55,381 nt of DNA from Streptomyces sp. C10-9-1. GTDB lineage: Bacteria; Actinomycetota; Actinomycetes; Streptomycetales; Streptomycetaceae. The notes beneath the pieces are model-generated. The model made no database searches, was not told the origin of the DNA, and saw only the letters and a program-made list of their open reading frames with translations. The position numbers were made by a program, and so were the translations under genes. Shown in pieces: positions 49,100-55,381 of this stretch. The stretch is from assembly GCF_024497955.1 (NCBI RefSeq), contig NZ_JANHKP010000026.1:1-55381 (forward strand). The letters run 5' to 3'. Positions within the stretch are counted from its first letter, which is position 1, and every line of letters begins with the position of its first letter.

Positions 49100-50128
49100 T
49101 CAGAGCAGTGCCGCCGCGCCGTCCGGCACTCCGTGGAGGACGGTCGCCCCGGGGCGCGGCACGGCGGAAGTGAGCGCGGACAGCGGGACCGGGGGCGGCG
49201 CGCCGTCGGCCCGGGGTACGGGCGCCGCGCCGCCCTGCCGGGAGCCGTCCTCTGCCCGGCCCCCGGAGGAACCGCCGTCCCCGTCGTCCTCGCCCGGCCC
49301 GTCGCCGTCGTCGCCCTCGTCCCCCTCGGCGGGACCGAGCAGGCGGTCGCAGAAGCGCTCGACGCGGTCGGCGCCGCCGGACAGCGCCTCCAGGCGTGCC
49401 CGGCGATCGGCCGGGATGCCGCCGGCCCGGTGCTCCTCGCACGCCTCGACCGCCTTGCGGCGCAGTGCGGCCTCCTTGTCCCCCTCGGGTGTGCGGGACG
49501 CCTCCTCGGGCGCCTCGGCGGGCGGCGGGGCCGTGACCGCGGGGGCGGGGGCCCCGCCCTCGCCCGGGGCGCCACTGCCCTCCGGGGCACCGGTCGACGG
49601 CCGGGCGGGCGGCGGGGCGACGGCCCCGGGCGAGGTGGGTGCCTCGGCTCCGGGGCTCCCGTCGGGGGTCCGGGAGACGAGGACCTCGGGGGTCGCCGCG
49701 GCGCTGACGGAGGCGGCGGGCAGCGGGGCGTCGTCGTGGAACGGGGTCGGCAGCACACCGGTGCTCGCGGCGACGGCGACGCCGCCGAGCGCGCAGCCCG
49801 CGAGCGCGGCGGCCAGCCCGTAGCGGAGGGGACGGCCGAAGCGGGGGCGGCGGGGCGCAGGGGACGGCGCGGCCACCTTCACGGTGCCGAGCAGGCTGCC
49901 CGCGGGGGCGGCGTCCGCCCGGGCCTTGCGGAAGGCCGCCAGGGCGACCGCCTCGCCGGGCAGCTCGCCCTCCTCACCGGCGTACGCCGGTTCCGCGGCG
50001 CCGCGCAGCACCGCCTGCAGCCGGGCGGCCCGTGCGCGGGCGTGCTGGTCGGTGGCGTCGACGGGGTCTCCGCGGAGGAGACTCTCCGCCGCGTCCCTGT
50101 CAAGCCACTCGTCGCGCTCGTCCGGCAT
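49100..50128 (-). CDS. Membrane protein paired with ECF sigma factor (putative anti-sigma)
   Basis: 342 aa. The N-terminal cytoplasmic part of about 110 residues is rich in Arg/Ala (DEWLDRDAAESLLRG; RLQAVLRGAAEPAY). A single hydrophobic helix (YGLAAALAGCALGGVAVAAST) is followed by a long Pro/Gly/Glu-rich low-complexity exterior with two Cys (ACEEHRAG; RFCDRLL). The topology fits an ECF anti-sigma factor, although no classical zinc HxxxCxxC is seen. The ATG overlaps the sigma-factor stop (TGATG), so the two are coupled. Confidence 0.7.
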   Translation of the reverse strand: MPDERDEWLDRDAAESLLRGDPVDATDQHARARAARLQAVLRGAAEPAYAGEEGELPGEAVALAAFRKARADAAPAGSLLGTVKVAAPSPAPRRPRFGRPLRYGLAAALAGCALGGVAVAASTGVLPTPFHDDAPLPAASVSAAATPEVLVSRTPDGSPGAEAPTSPGAVAPPPARPSTGAPEGSGAPGEGGAPAPAVTAPPPAEAPEEASRTPEGDKEAALRRKAVEACEEHRAGGIPADRRARLEALSGGADRVERFCDRLLGPAEGDEGDDGDGPGEDDGDGGSSGGRAEDGSRQGGAAPVPRADGAPPPVPLSALTSAVPRPGATVLHGVPDGAAALL

Positions 50129-51021
50129 CACATGTCCTTCTGCGTCCGCGGGCGCCATTGCGTCACACCGGTGGAAGCCGTGGCTCCGGTGCCGCGGGCG
50201 CGTTGCGGAGGAAGTCCGTCCAGATCACCGACCGCCGGGGCGTCCTGGGGCAGCGTCACCGCCCCGCCGCCGACCTGCGGTTTCCTGCCCTCGGCGGGGC
50301 CGCTGGCAGGGGGAGCGGGGGCGGCCGGGCCCTCTCCCTCGGGTGCGGGCCCGGCGGGGGCGCCCGTACCGGAGGCCCGCTCGGGGCCGGCGGCGGCAGC
50401 GCCGGACCGCGGCGCGGGGACGGCCGGGCCCGCCGCCTCCGGCAGGGCGGAGGGCACCTCGGCTTCGGCGGGGCGGTCGCCGATCAGCTCCGCCAGGCGC
50501 TTGAGTCCCCGGTGCGCGGCGGTGCGGACGGCGCCGGGGCGCTTGCCCAGCGCCTCCGCCGCGCTCTTGGCGTCCAGCCCCATGACCACCCTCAGCACCA
50601 CGGCCTCGGCCTGGTCCTGGGGAAGGCGGGCGATCAGGGCCATGGTGGTGCCGGTGCTGAGCGCCTCCATGGCCTCGGCCGCGGTGTCGCAGTCCGCGGG
50701 CCGGCCGGTCAGCTCGGTCTCGTCGCCGCCCACCGCGGGACGGCGGCCGCGCATGCGGATGTGGTCCAGGGCACGGTTGCGGGCGATACGGGCGGCCCAT
50801 CCGCGGAAGCGGTCGGCGTCCCCGCTGAAGCGGTCGATGTCCCGCGCGATCTGCAACCAGGACTCGGACGCGACGTCCTCGGCGTCGGCCTCGCCGACGA
50901 GTGTGCGCACATAGCCGATCAGCCGCGGATGCACCGCGCGGTACACAGCCCGGAACGCGTCCTCGTCCCCGGTCTGTGCCGCGAGCACCGCGGCGGTCAG
51001 CTCCGCGTCGTCCCCCAGCAC
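50128..51021 (-). CDS. ECF-family sigma factor with long disordered tail
   Basis: 297 aa. Region 2 is EDAFRAVYRAVHPRLIGYVRTLVGEADAEDVASESWLQI, with RFRGWAARIARNRALDHIR. Region 4 is LPQDQAEAVVLRVVMGLDAKSAAEAL, with recognition helix RPGAVRTAAHRGLKRL. After about residue 180 a Pro/Ala/Gly-rich tail of about 115 residues follows, unusual for ECF factors. GTG 51021 is the first start before LGDDAELTAAV. It is coupled to the downstream membrane protein. Confidence 0.85.
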   Translation of the reverse strand: MLGDDAELTAAVLAAQTGDEDAFRAVYRAVHPRLIGYVRTLVGEADAEDVASESWLQIARDIDRFSGDADRFRGWAARIARNRALDHIRMRGRRPAVGGDETELTGRPADCDTAAEAMEALSTGTTMALIARLPQDQAEAVVLRVVMGLDAKSAAEALGKRPGAVRTAAHRGLKRLAELIGDRPAEAEVPSALPEAAGPAVPAPRSGAAAAGPERASGTGAPAGPAPEGEGPAAPAPPASGPAEGRKPQVGGGAVTLPQDAPAVGDLDGLPPQRARGTGATASTGVTQWRPRTQKDM

Positions 51022-51510
51022 TACCTCAACCTGTCTGAATCGCAGCTGGTCACACTGCGCGCCATCCTGCGCGAACCAGCACGCTACGTCCTATTCCGGG
51101 TGCGCGTCCATGCCTAGTACAACGCGCAACAACCTAACAACGGCGCGCGGTGTGACAGAAAACGCACCCACGGCGCTGAGAGGAGTGCGGGGCGCCACTG
51201 CGGCCCCGTCCGATCGACGACCGGGGCCTCTCCTGTGGGGGGTGGCGGCCCCGGTCGTCTTTCATGATCACGACGCAGAGTGTCCACAAGCATCCGCCCC
51301 GGCACCTGCCACCCGCGCATTCCGTAATCCATCTGATACCCGGAAACGCCGGAAAACGGATTCCCTCACTGAACCACCGGTCAGTTGTGCGGGACCGGGG
51401 AGCGGACGCCCGGCGCCGGGAGGTGCGTCCGGGCGGGCGGTCGGCGTGCCGCGCACGGCGGACGACGGCGACCGCCCGCGATCGGCGCGTATGCCGGGCG
51501 TTCTCCCGTG
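51022..51510. other. 490-nt region without a convincing gene
   Basis: This lies upstream of the ECF sigma gene. The first 120 nt are A/T-richer and presumably hold its promoter. A modest hairpin (51202-51208 with 51222-51228) is visible. Short open frames here show no domain or Streptomyces-like codon pattern. Confidence 0.45.
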
Positions 51511-51840
51511 TCAGCCGCCGTAGAGGGCGGGCAGATCCACCGGGAGGAGATCGTCCCGGCGGTGGGCCAGGCCCACCGGGTCGGGGGCGAAGCCGTGCAG
51601 CGAGTACAGGGCCAGGGTGGTGCCGGTCGTGTCGTACCCCTGGTCCGCGAGCAGGGCGCGGGGCCCGACGTCGACGTCATGCGTCGAAGCCCACTTCGAC
51701 GCGTTACGTCGAAGTGGATGTATCCGCTGCTCCGGTCGATCGAGCCCGAGGGTCGGCCCTCGGACAGGACCACCCCGGCGACCGCCTCGTCCACCGGGTC
51801 GAGATCGACTCCCGCGGGGACACCGCGGTGACGACCCGGC
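51511..51840 (-). pseudogene. Decayed conserved protein gene, frameshifted
   Basis: Two adjacent minus-strand segments have Streptomyces-like codon use in different frames. One reads VDLDPVDEAVAGVVL to SSGYIHFDV. The other reads ALLADQGYDTTGTTLALYSLHGFAPDPVGL and ends at a TGA at 51513-51511. The frame breaks at a cluster of palindromes (51667-51717), where G/C at third positions also collapses. No start codon or intact N-terminus is found upstream. The parent family is not recognised. Confidence 0.45.
51667..51717. repeat. Overlapping palindromes at a frameshift point
   Basis: The palindrome GACGTCGACGTC (51667-51678) is followed by a 9-bp stem GCGTCGAAG/CTTCGACGC (51681-51689 and 51694-51702). 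The downstream arm also forms an 11-bp stem, CCACTTCGACG (51691-51701) with 51707-51717. One middle arm can therefore pair on either side. Confidence 0.8.
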
Positions 51841-52118
51841 CGCAGGCACGACCGCAGCCGTGCCTGCCGCCCGAGCACTCCCGGGCTGGCTGCTGCGGCA
51901 TGCCCGGACCCCGCCTCCAAGGAACCCGAGGCGCCGGTGCGAACCACTGCGGAGGGGCCATGGCGCGGACGGGCGTCCGCACCGGCCAGCCGGTGTGCCC
52001 CCGGATCCACCGGCCACGTGGAGCTGGGCCCCTCAGGCATCGCCAACCGCGGACCACGGGGAGCCGTCGCGCAGCCCCCCGGCCACCGCTCACCACCGGG
52101 GAACTACCATCCGGTGGG
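51841..52118. other. Intergenic region without a gene
   Basis: About 280 nt. It may include the degraded N-terminal part of the neighbouring pseudogene. A TACCAT (52105-52110), 8 nt before ATG 52119, could be a leaderless -10 for the lipoprotein gene. Confidence 0.35.
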
Positions 52119-52769
52119 ATGAGGCGCGAAAGACGAAGCAGCGGCGGCCGGTTCGCGGCCTCCGCCCTCGGCACCGCCGCGGCGGCCGTGCTCCTCGGCG
52201 GGTGCGGCACGGGCGGCGGGCCGGGCGAGGAGGACTGGGCCGAACTGGTGGCCATGGCGCAGCCGCGGCTGACCGACGTCGAGATCGCCTCCGAGGCGGC
52301 TGCCGACGGCAACTGGAGAAGGCTCACGGGGACCGCGGTCGTCGCGGAGGACCTGTACGTCGAACTCGACTCCGCCACGGGCAGCGAGGCATGCGGGAGC
52401 GGCGTCTCCGCCACCGCCTTCGACGCCGTGCGCGGCCCCAGGGGCGGGGACGGCCAGCGGGTGCTGCGCCGCGGGCCGGCCGCCGGCACCCCTGCCGAGT
52501 TCGTGGTGGAGATCGTGCCCAAGAAGGCCGCGGTCGGGGACACCGACTCCGACGGTGACGTCTTCGGGGCGGAGGACGTCACCGGCGGAGGGTGGGCGCT
52601 GTCCGCCGTGGGCGGCGGCTACCGGGTCGACGGGGTGGCGGACACGTACACCGGGCACCCGGCGTCCTTCTACGGCGGGGCGGAGGCGGTCGAGCGCGCC
52701 GTGTTCGTCGGCACGCCCGGGTTCGAGGAGTTGTGCGAGCGCATGCGGCGGGCCCTTCCGGCGGGCTGA
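52119..52769 (+). CDS. Putative lipoprotein
   Basis: 216 aa. An Arg-rich n-region (RRERRSSGGRF) with a hydrophobic Ala/Val core and lipobox LLGGC near residue 29 predicts a surface lipoprotein. The mature domain has YVELDSATGSEAC, SVSATAFDAV-like strands and a paired Cys near the C-terminus (FEELCERM). The family is not recognised. Its last 100 nt overlap the 3' end of the convergent ATP-binding protein gene, an unusually long overlap. Confidence 0.7.
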   Translation: MRRERRSSGGRFAASALGTAAAAVLLGGCGTGGGPGEEDWAELVAMAQPRLTDVEIASEAAADGNWRRLTGTAVVAEDLYVELDSATGSEACGSGVSATAFDAVRGPRGGDGQRVLRRGPAAGTPAEFVVEIVPKKAAVGDTDSDGDVFGAEDVTGGGWALSAVGGGYRVDGVADTYTGHPASFYGGAEAVERAVFVGTPGFEELCERMRRALPAG

Positions 52770-53239
52770 GCGGACGGGTCGCCGGCCGATCCGGCCGCCC
52801 GCCACTCCACGCGGTGGACGCTCCCGCCGAGCACCAGGGCGTGGGCGGGCCCCTGCCAGGTCGCCTCGGGGTCCGCGGCCAGTTCGCACCAGACGGTCTT
52901 GTCGCACGGCCCCGTGTGCACGCCCCAGCGCAGGGCGAGGGCGTCGAGCAGCAGGAGCCCGCGCCCGCCCTCGGCGTCCCCGGCCGCCGCGGACGGCACC
53001 GGCAGGGACCTCGGGTCCGGGTCGGTGACCTCCAGCCGCACCCGTCCGTCCGCGTGCAGCACGCGCACCGCGACGGGCACCCCCTCGCCGACGTGCCGGA
53101 GCACGTTGGTCACCAACTCGACTGCGCAGAGCTGTAGTTCGTCGCAGTCCGGGCCCGCCTGGGTCCGCAGCGCGCGGCGTACCCCGGCCAGTGCCTCCGG
53201 CGTGGCGAGGAGCGCCATGGTGAGCTGCGGGGGCCTCAT
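52670..53239 (-). CDS. ATP-binding (HATPase_c_2) anti-sigma-like regulator
   Basis: 189 aa. The GHKL fold shows the N box CAVELVTNVLRHV, a G1-like VTDPDPRSLPVP and the G2 box GGRGLLLLDALALRWG, as in RsbW/SpoIIAB-like proteins that are abundant in Streptomyces. It likely binds a sigma factor or anti-anti-sigma partner. The C-terminal 33 residues lie in the overlap with the lipoprotein gene and look disordered. The ATG overlaps the upstream small gene (ATGA). It belongs to the WhiJ-type cluster. Confidence 0.82.
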   Translation of the reverse strand: MRPPQLTMALLATPEALAGVRRALRTQAGPDCDELQLCAVELVTNVLRHVGEGVPVAVRVLHADGRVRLEVTDPDPRSLPVPSAAAGDAEGGRGLLLLDALALRWGVHTGPCDKTVWCELAADPEATWQGPAHALVLGGSVHRVEWRAAGSAGDPSAQPAGRARRMRSHNSSNPGVPTNTARSTASAPP

Positions 53240-53469
53240 GCGGCCCCCTTGAGGAGCACGGCGGTCAGCGCCCGGGCGGTGGCGAGGTTGCAGTTGCCGA
53301 GGGCGATCAGCGGTCGGACGGGGTGGCGCCCCGCGTAGCCCGGCAGGTCGACGCCGAGCGAGGGAAGCGTGATGCCGTGCGCGGCCAGCGCGGCGCGCAG
53401 GGCTGCGGCGCACGCGTCGGGGTCCGCGCCACCGTGGTCGCGGGGGTCGTGCGTGTGGGGGTCGTGCAT
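53236..53469 (-). CDS. Small hypothetical protein of the WhiJ-type cluster
   Basis: 77 aa. A His/Asp-rich N-terminus (HDPHTHDPRDHGG) is followed by ACAAALRAALAAHGITLPSLGV and LIALGNCNLATARALTAVLL. No named domain. Small proteins of this type often precede the ATP-binding protein in these Streptomyces clusters. It is coupled to that gene by ATGA and diverges from the HTH gene at 53586. Confidence 0.65.
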   Translation of the reverse strand: MHDPHTHDPRDHGGADPDACAAALRAALAAHGITLPSLGVDLPGYAGRHPVRPLIALGNCNLATARALTAVLLKGAA

Positions 53470-53585
53470 GCGGGGGCCGCACCTTCCTGTGCATTGCGTG
53501 ACGAACGACTCACACAGTGGCGTCGGGGCGGCTACCGTGACAGGGGTTTCGGCACCACTGCGGCAGGTGTGGAGGACAGGCGGCC

Positions 53586-54440
53586 ATGGCCCCACCCAAG
53601 GACATCGACGGCTCGGCGAGCGTCCCGGCCTTCTACGGCAAGGAGTTGCGCTTCCGGAGGGAGCGGGCGGGCCTGACCCTCCAGCAGACGGTGGAGGGCA
53701 GCTTCTACGGCGCGAGCTATCTGAGCGAGATCGAACGCGCCACCCGCCGGATGCCGGTGGACCTCGCCCGGCACGTGGACCGGCTGCTGAGCACCGACGG
53801 CTTCTTCGAGCGGCGCTGCGAAGACGTGCGCAACGCGAGGCGCGGGGGGCACGCGCAGTACTTCGAGCGCGTTCTGGAGGCCGAGAAGCACGCGAGGACG
53901 ATCGAGGAGTGGTGCCCGGCGCTGATTCCGGGGCTGTTGCAGACGGCCGCGTACGCACGGGCGGTGGTACGCGCCACCCACCCACTCGCCCCTGACGAGG
54001 AGGTGGAGGAGAAGGTCGGCGCCAGGATCGAGCGGGCGGCCCTGTTCGAGGACGACCACCGGGCACCGCGGTACTGGGTGATCCTCTCGGAGTCGCTGAT
54101 CCGCCGACCGATCCTGCCGCACCGGGAGATGACCGAGCAGTGGCAGAGCATCGCGGCCCTCGCCCGGCGGCGGAGGATCATTACACAGGTCCTGCCGTGG
54201 AACTGCGGAGCACACCCGTTCATGCTGGGAATGGCCAAGATCATGGACTTCGACGACGCACCTCCGCTCGTCTACACGGAATCCCTGCACAGCGGTGACA
54301 CCTTGGACGATCCGGCCCTCGTCGCGGAGTACCGCACGTCATACGATCTGCTCAGGGCCGCCGCACTGCCCCCGAAGGCGTCCCTCGCACTGATCGAGGA
54401 AGCGGCTGAGGATGACCGAGATGGCGCACGGCACCCATGA
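53586..54440 (+). CDS. WhiJ-like HTH protein with DUF5753 (Scr1-type) domain
   Basis: 284 aa. The N-terminal XRE helix-turn-helix covers about residues 18-70 (ELRFRRERAGLTLQQTVEG; SYLSEIERATRR). The DUF5753 domain fills residues 95-275 (EEWCPALIPGLLQTAAYARAVV; YWVILSESLIRRPI; RRIITQVLPWNCGAHPFMLG). Paralogues such as WhiJ are developmental repressors whose action is relieved by a small DUF397 partner, here encoded in the overlapping next gene. GGAGG lies about 10 nt before the ATG. Confidence 0.88.
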   Translation: MAPPKDIDGSASVPAFYGKELRFRRERAGLTLQQTVEGSFYGASYLSEIERATRRMPVDLARHVDRLLSTDGFFERRCEDVRNARRGGHAQYFERVLEAEKHARTIEEWCPALIPGLLQTAAYARAVVRATHPLAPDEEVEEKVGARIERAALFEDDHRAPRYWVILSESLIRRPILPHREMTEQWQSIAALARRRRIITQVLPWNCGAHPFMLGMAKIMDFDDAPPLVYTESLHSGDTLDDPALVAEYRTSYDLLRAAALPPKASLALIEEAAEDDRDGARHP

Positions 54441-54630
54441 CCTGAGCACCGCGGTCTGGCGCAAGTCCACCCACAGCAACGGCAGCGGCGGCGACTGCCT
54501 GGAGGTCTGCGACGCGCGCTCCGGCCTCGTGCCCGTCCGCGATTCGAAGGTGCCGCACGGGCCCGTGCTCGTCGTCGGCGCCCCGGCCTGGGCGTCGTTC
54601 GTCGCCATGGTCACGGCCGGGCGCGACTGA
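54412..54630 (+). CDS. DUF397 small protein (partner of the WhiJ-like regulator)
   Basis: 72 aa. The DUF397 signature is clear: WRKSTHSNGSGGDCLEVCDA, VPVRDSKVPHGPVL and the C-terminal WASFVAMVTAG. Such proteins act with the adjacent HTH/DUF5753 protein in control of development or antibiotic production. The ATG overlaps the HTH gene by 29 nt; an alternative ATG lies at 54421. Confidence 0.88.
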   Translation: MTEMAHGTHDLSTAVWRKSTHSNGSGGDCLEVCDARSGLVPVRDSKVPHGPVLVVGAPAWASFVAMVTAGRD

Positions 54631-54791
54631 CCCCTCCGGCGGGTCTCCTCCGGCGCGCTCCCTCCACGACGCCCCTGGGCCCTGTTGTGAAGGTCCTGGC
54701 CGCGTGAGGTCTGGCGTCCATGGAGGGCGTCGTTGTCAGTGGCGCTGTGGATGATCGGCGCGTCAGCATTTCGCGGAGAAAGGGAAGTGCC

Positions 54792-55133
54792 GTGCCGATC
54801 ACGAACCAACAGGTAGCGGGACACGCGTTCCTTCGGCAGATGTACGACGACTCGTACTTCCCCGATCACGTGGTCGACCGGGGAAGGGCGATCCTGCTGC
54901 GGCTGTGCGAGCGCATCGAGGCCGAGCGGCCCTCGGACCTGGAGAGCCTGTATGCACTCACCCAGGCCGCGACGGAGGAGTTCAATCAGCTGGACAGGGA
55001 GTTCGTGGCGGCCGGGAGCGAGATCGAGACGGTGGCGCGGGAGTGGATCTGTGACGAGTTCTGCTTGGTCGCCTCGGCATACGGGTTCACGGAAGCGGAT
55101 GCAGAGGAGCTGACCGCCGACCGGGACTGGTGA
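54792..55133 (+). CDS. DUF5713 family protein
   Basis: 113 aa. The family features are FLRQMYDDSYFPDHVVDRGRAIL, LCERIEAERPSDLESLYALT and the acidic C-terminus WICDEFCLVASAYGF-TEADAEEL. It is predicted to be cytosolic and helical. GTG 54792 is chosen because it precedes PITNQQV and has GGAGAAAGGGAA upstream. Function unknown. Base composition is lower in G+C than in the core genes, fitting an accessory position beside a transposase remnant. Confidence 0.75.
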   Translation: MPITNQQVAGHAFLRQMYDDSYFPDHVVDRGRAILLRLCERIEAERPSDLESLYALTQAATEEFNQLDREFVAAGSEIETVAREWICDEFCLVASAYGFTEADAEELTADRDW

Positions 55134-55158
55134 ACCGGGGCGGGAAGGCCGCATCCGC

Positions 55159-55381
55159 TCAAAGCCGTTCGTTGAGAGCTGCGATCAGCACGCTCGCCTC
55201 GTATCGGACGGCGAGTTCGTCGTACCGGGTAGGCGACAGCACGATGTCTCTTGAGCCGGTTGATCCCGCACCCGACCGCGTGGCGTTCGCGGTAGTCGAC
55301 CGGATCGAAGTACGGCGGCCGCGGGAGCCGAGCTTCAGGCGGTTGCGCGCTTGGCCGGCCTCGTCCGGGACGGCGCAGTGG
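55159..55381 (-). pseudogene. Broken IS5-type transposase 3' end
   Basis: Read leftwards from the window edge, the sequence encodes FDPVDYRERHAVGCGINRLKRHRAVA, the C-terminal DDE-region hallmark of Streptomyces IS5-family transposases. One extra base near 55220 then shifts the frame; in the other frame YDELAVRYEASVLIAALNERL leads to the stop at 55161-55159. The element is therefore frameshifted, and its 5' part lies outside the window. Confidence 0.75.

Noticed and set aside
51264..52769. Long plus-strand frame before the lipoprotein gene
   Set aside because: The lipoprotein signal starts at 52119; the upstream portion lacks protein-like composition and covers the minus-strand pseudogene.
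1..55381. tRNA, rRNA or riboswitch genes
   Set aside because: No cloverleaf with a T-loop GTTCGA-type core, ribosomal sequence or recognisable riboswitch core was seen on either strand by reading; a covariance-model scan would be decisive.

Overview
The window is a piece of a Streptomyces chromosome. Third codon positions are almost all G or C, GTG starts are common, and at least thirteen genes appear to have leaderless promoters. The gene order strongly resembles the S. coelicolor core region running from accA2 through the afsQ locus to the teichulosonic-acid genes; this is recalled synteny and was not computed.

Layout. 1-7.8 kb: the end of a biotin-carrying acyl-CoA carboxylase subunit, TetR and DeoR regulators, a flavoprotein disulfide reductase, a gamma-glutamylcyclotransferase-like protein, purine nucleoside phosphorylase, a PGM2-type phosphopentomutase and a PH-domain membrane protein. 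8-11.3 kb: deoC with two aldehyde dehydrogenase genes, the second lacking a catalytic domain. 11.4-18.4 kb: small secreted proteins, a P-loop kinase, and the sigQ / afsQ1-afsQ2-lipoprotein regulatory locus, followed by VanZ and PspC proteins. 18.5-20.6 kb: adenosine deaminase and an alpha/beta-hydrolase fold protein without its nucleophile. 20.8-26.2 kb: a less GC-extreme accessory block (HD, Nudix, HTH/DUF5919, HAD, radical SAM, P-loop kinase, methyltransferase, CYTH). 26.3-30.3 kb: LysR/MFS pair, ECF sigma factor, STAS protein. 30.4-37.5 kb: deoA, cdd and a BMP-type nucleoside ABC importer. 37.8-46.6 kb: an M20 amidohydrolase and a nonulosonic-acid cell-wall glycan locus (two divergent operons). 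46.7-51 kb: LysE exporter, L,D-transpeptidase, ECF sigma factor with a membrane partner. 51-55.4 kb: a decayed gene, a lipoprotein, a WhiJ/DUF397 regulatory cluster, a DUF5713 protein and a broken IS transposase.

How the genes work together. The scattered core genes form one nucleoside-salvage route. The BMP lipoprotein, ATPase and two permeases import nucleosides. Cdd and Add deaminate them, and DeoA and Pnp release the bases. The phosphopentomutase makes (deoxy)ribose 5-phosphate, DeoC splits deoxyribose 5-phosphate, and the aldehyde dehydrogenase can remove the acetaldehyde. Six promoters of this route share the palindrome CTACGCGCGTAG, placed against the -10 box, which indicates one local regulon. 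The second theme is the 20.8-26.2 kb block, five of whose genes form a tight operon divergent from an HTH/DUF5919 gene, with a perfect 9-bp-arm palindrome between them. It is the best candidate here for an undescribed system.
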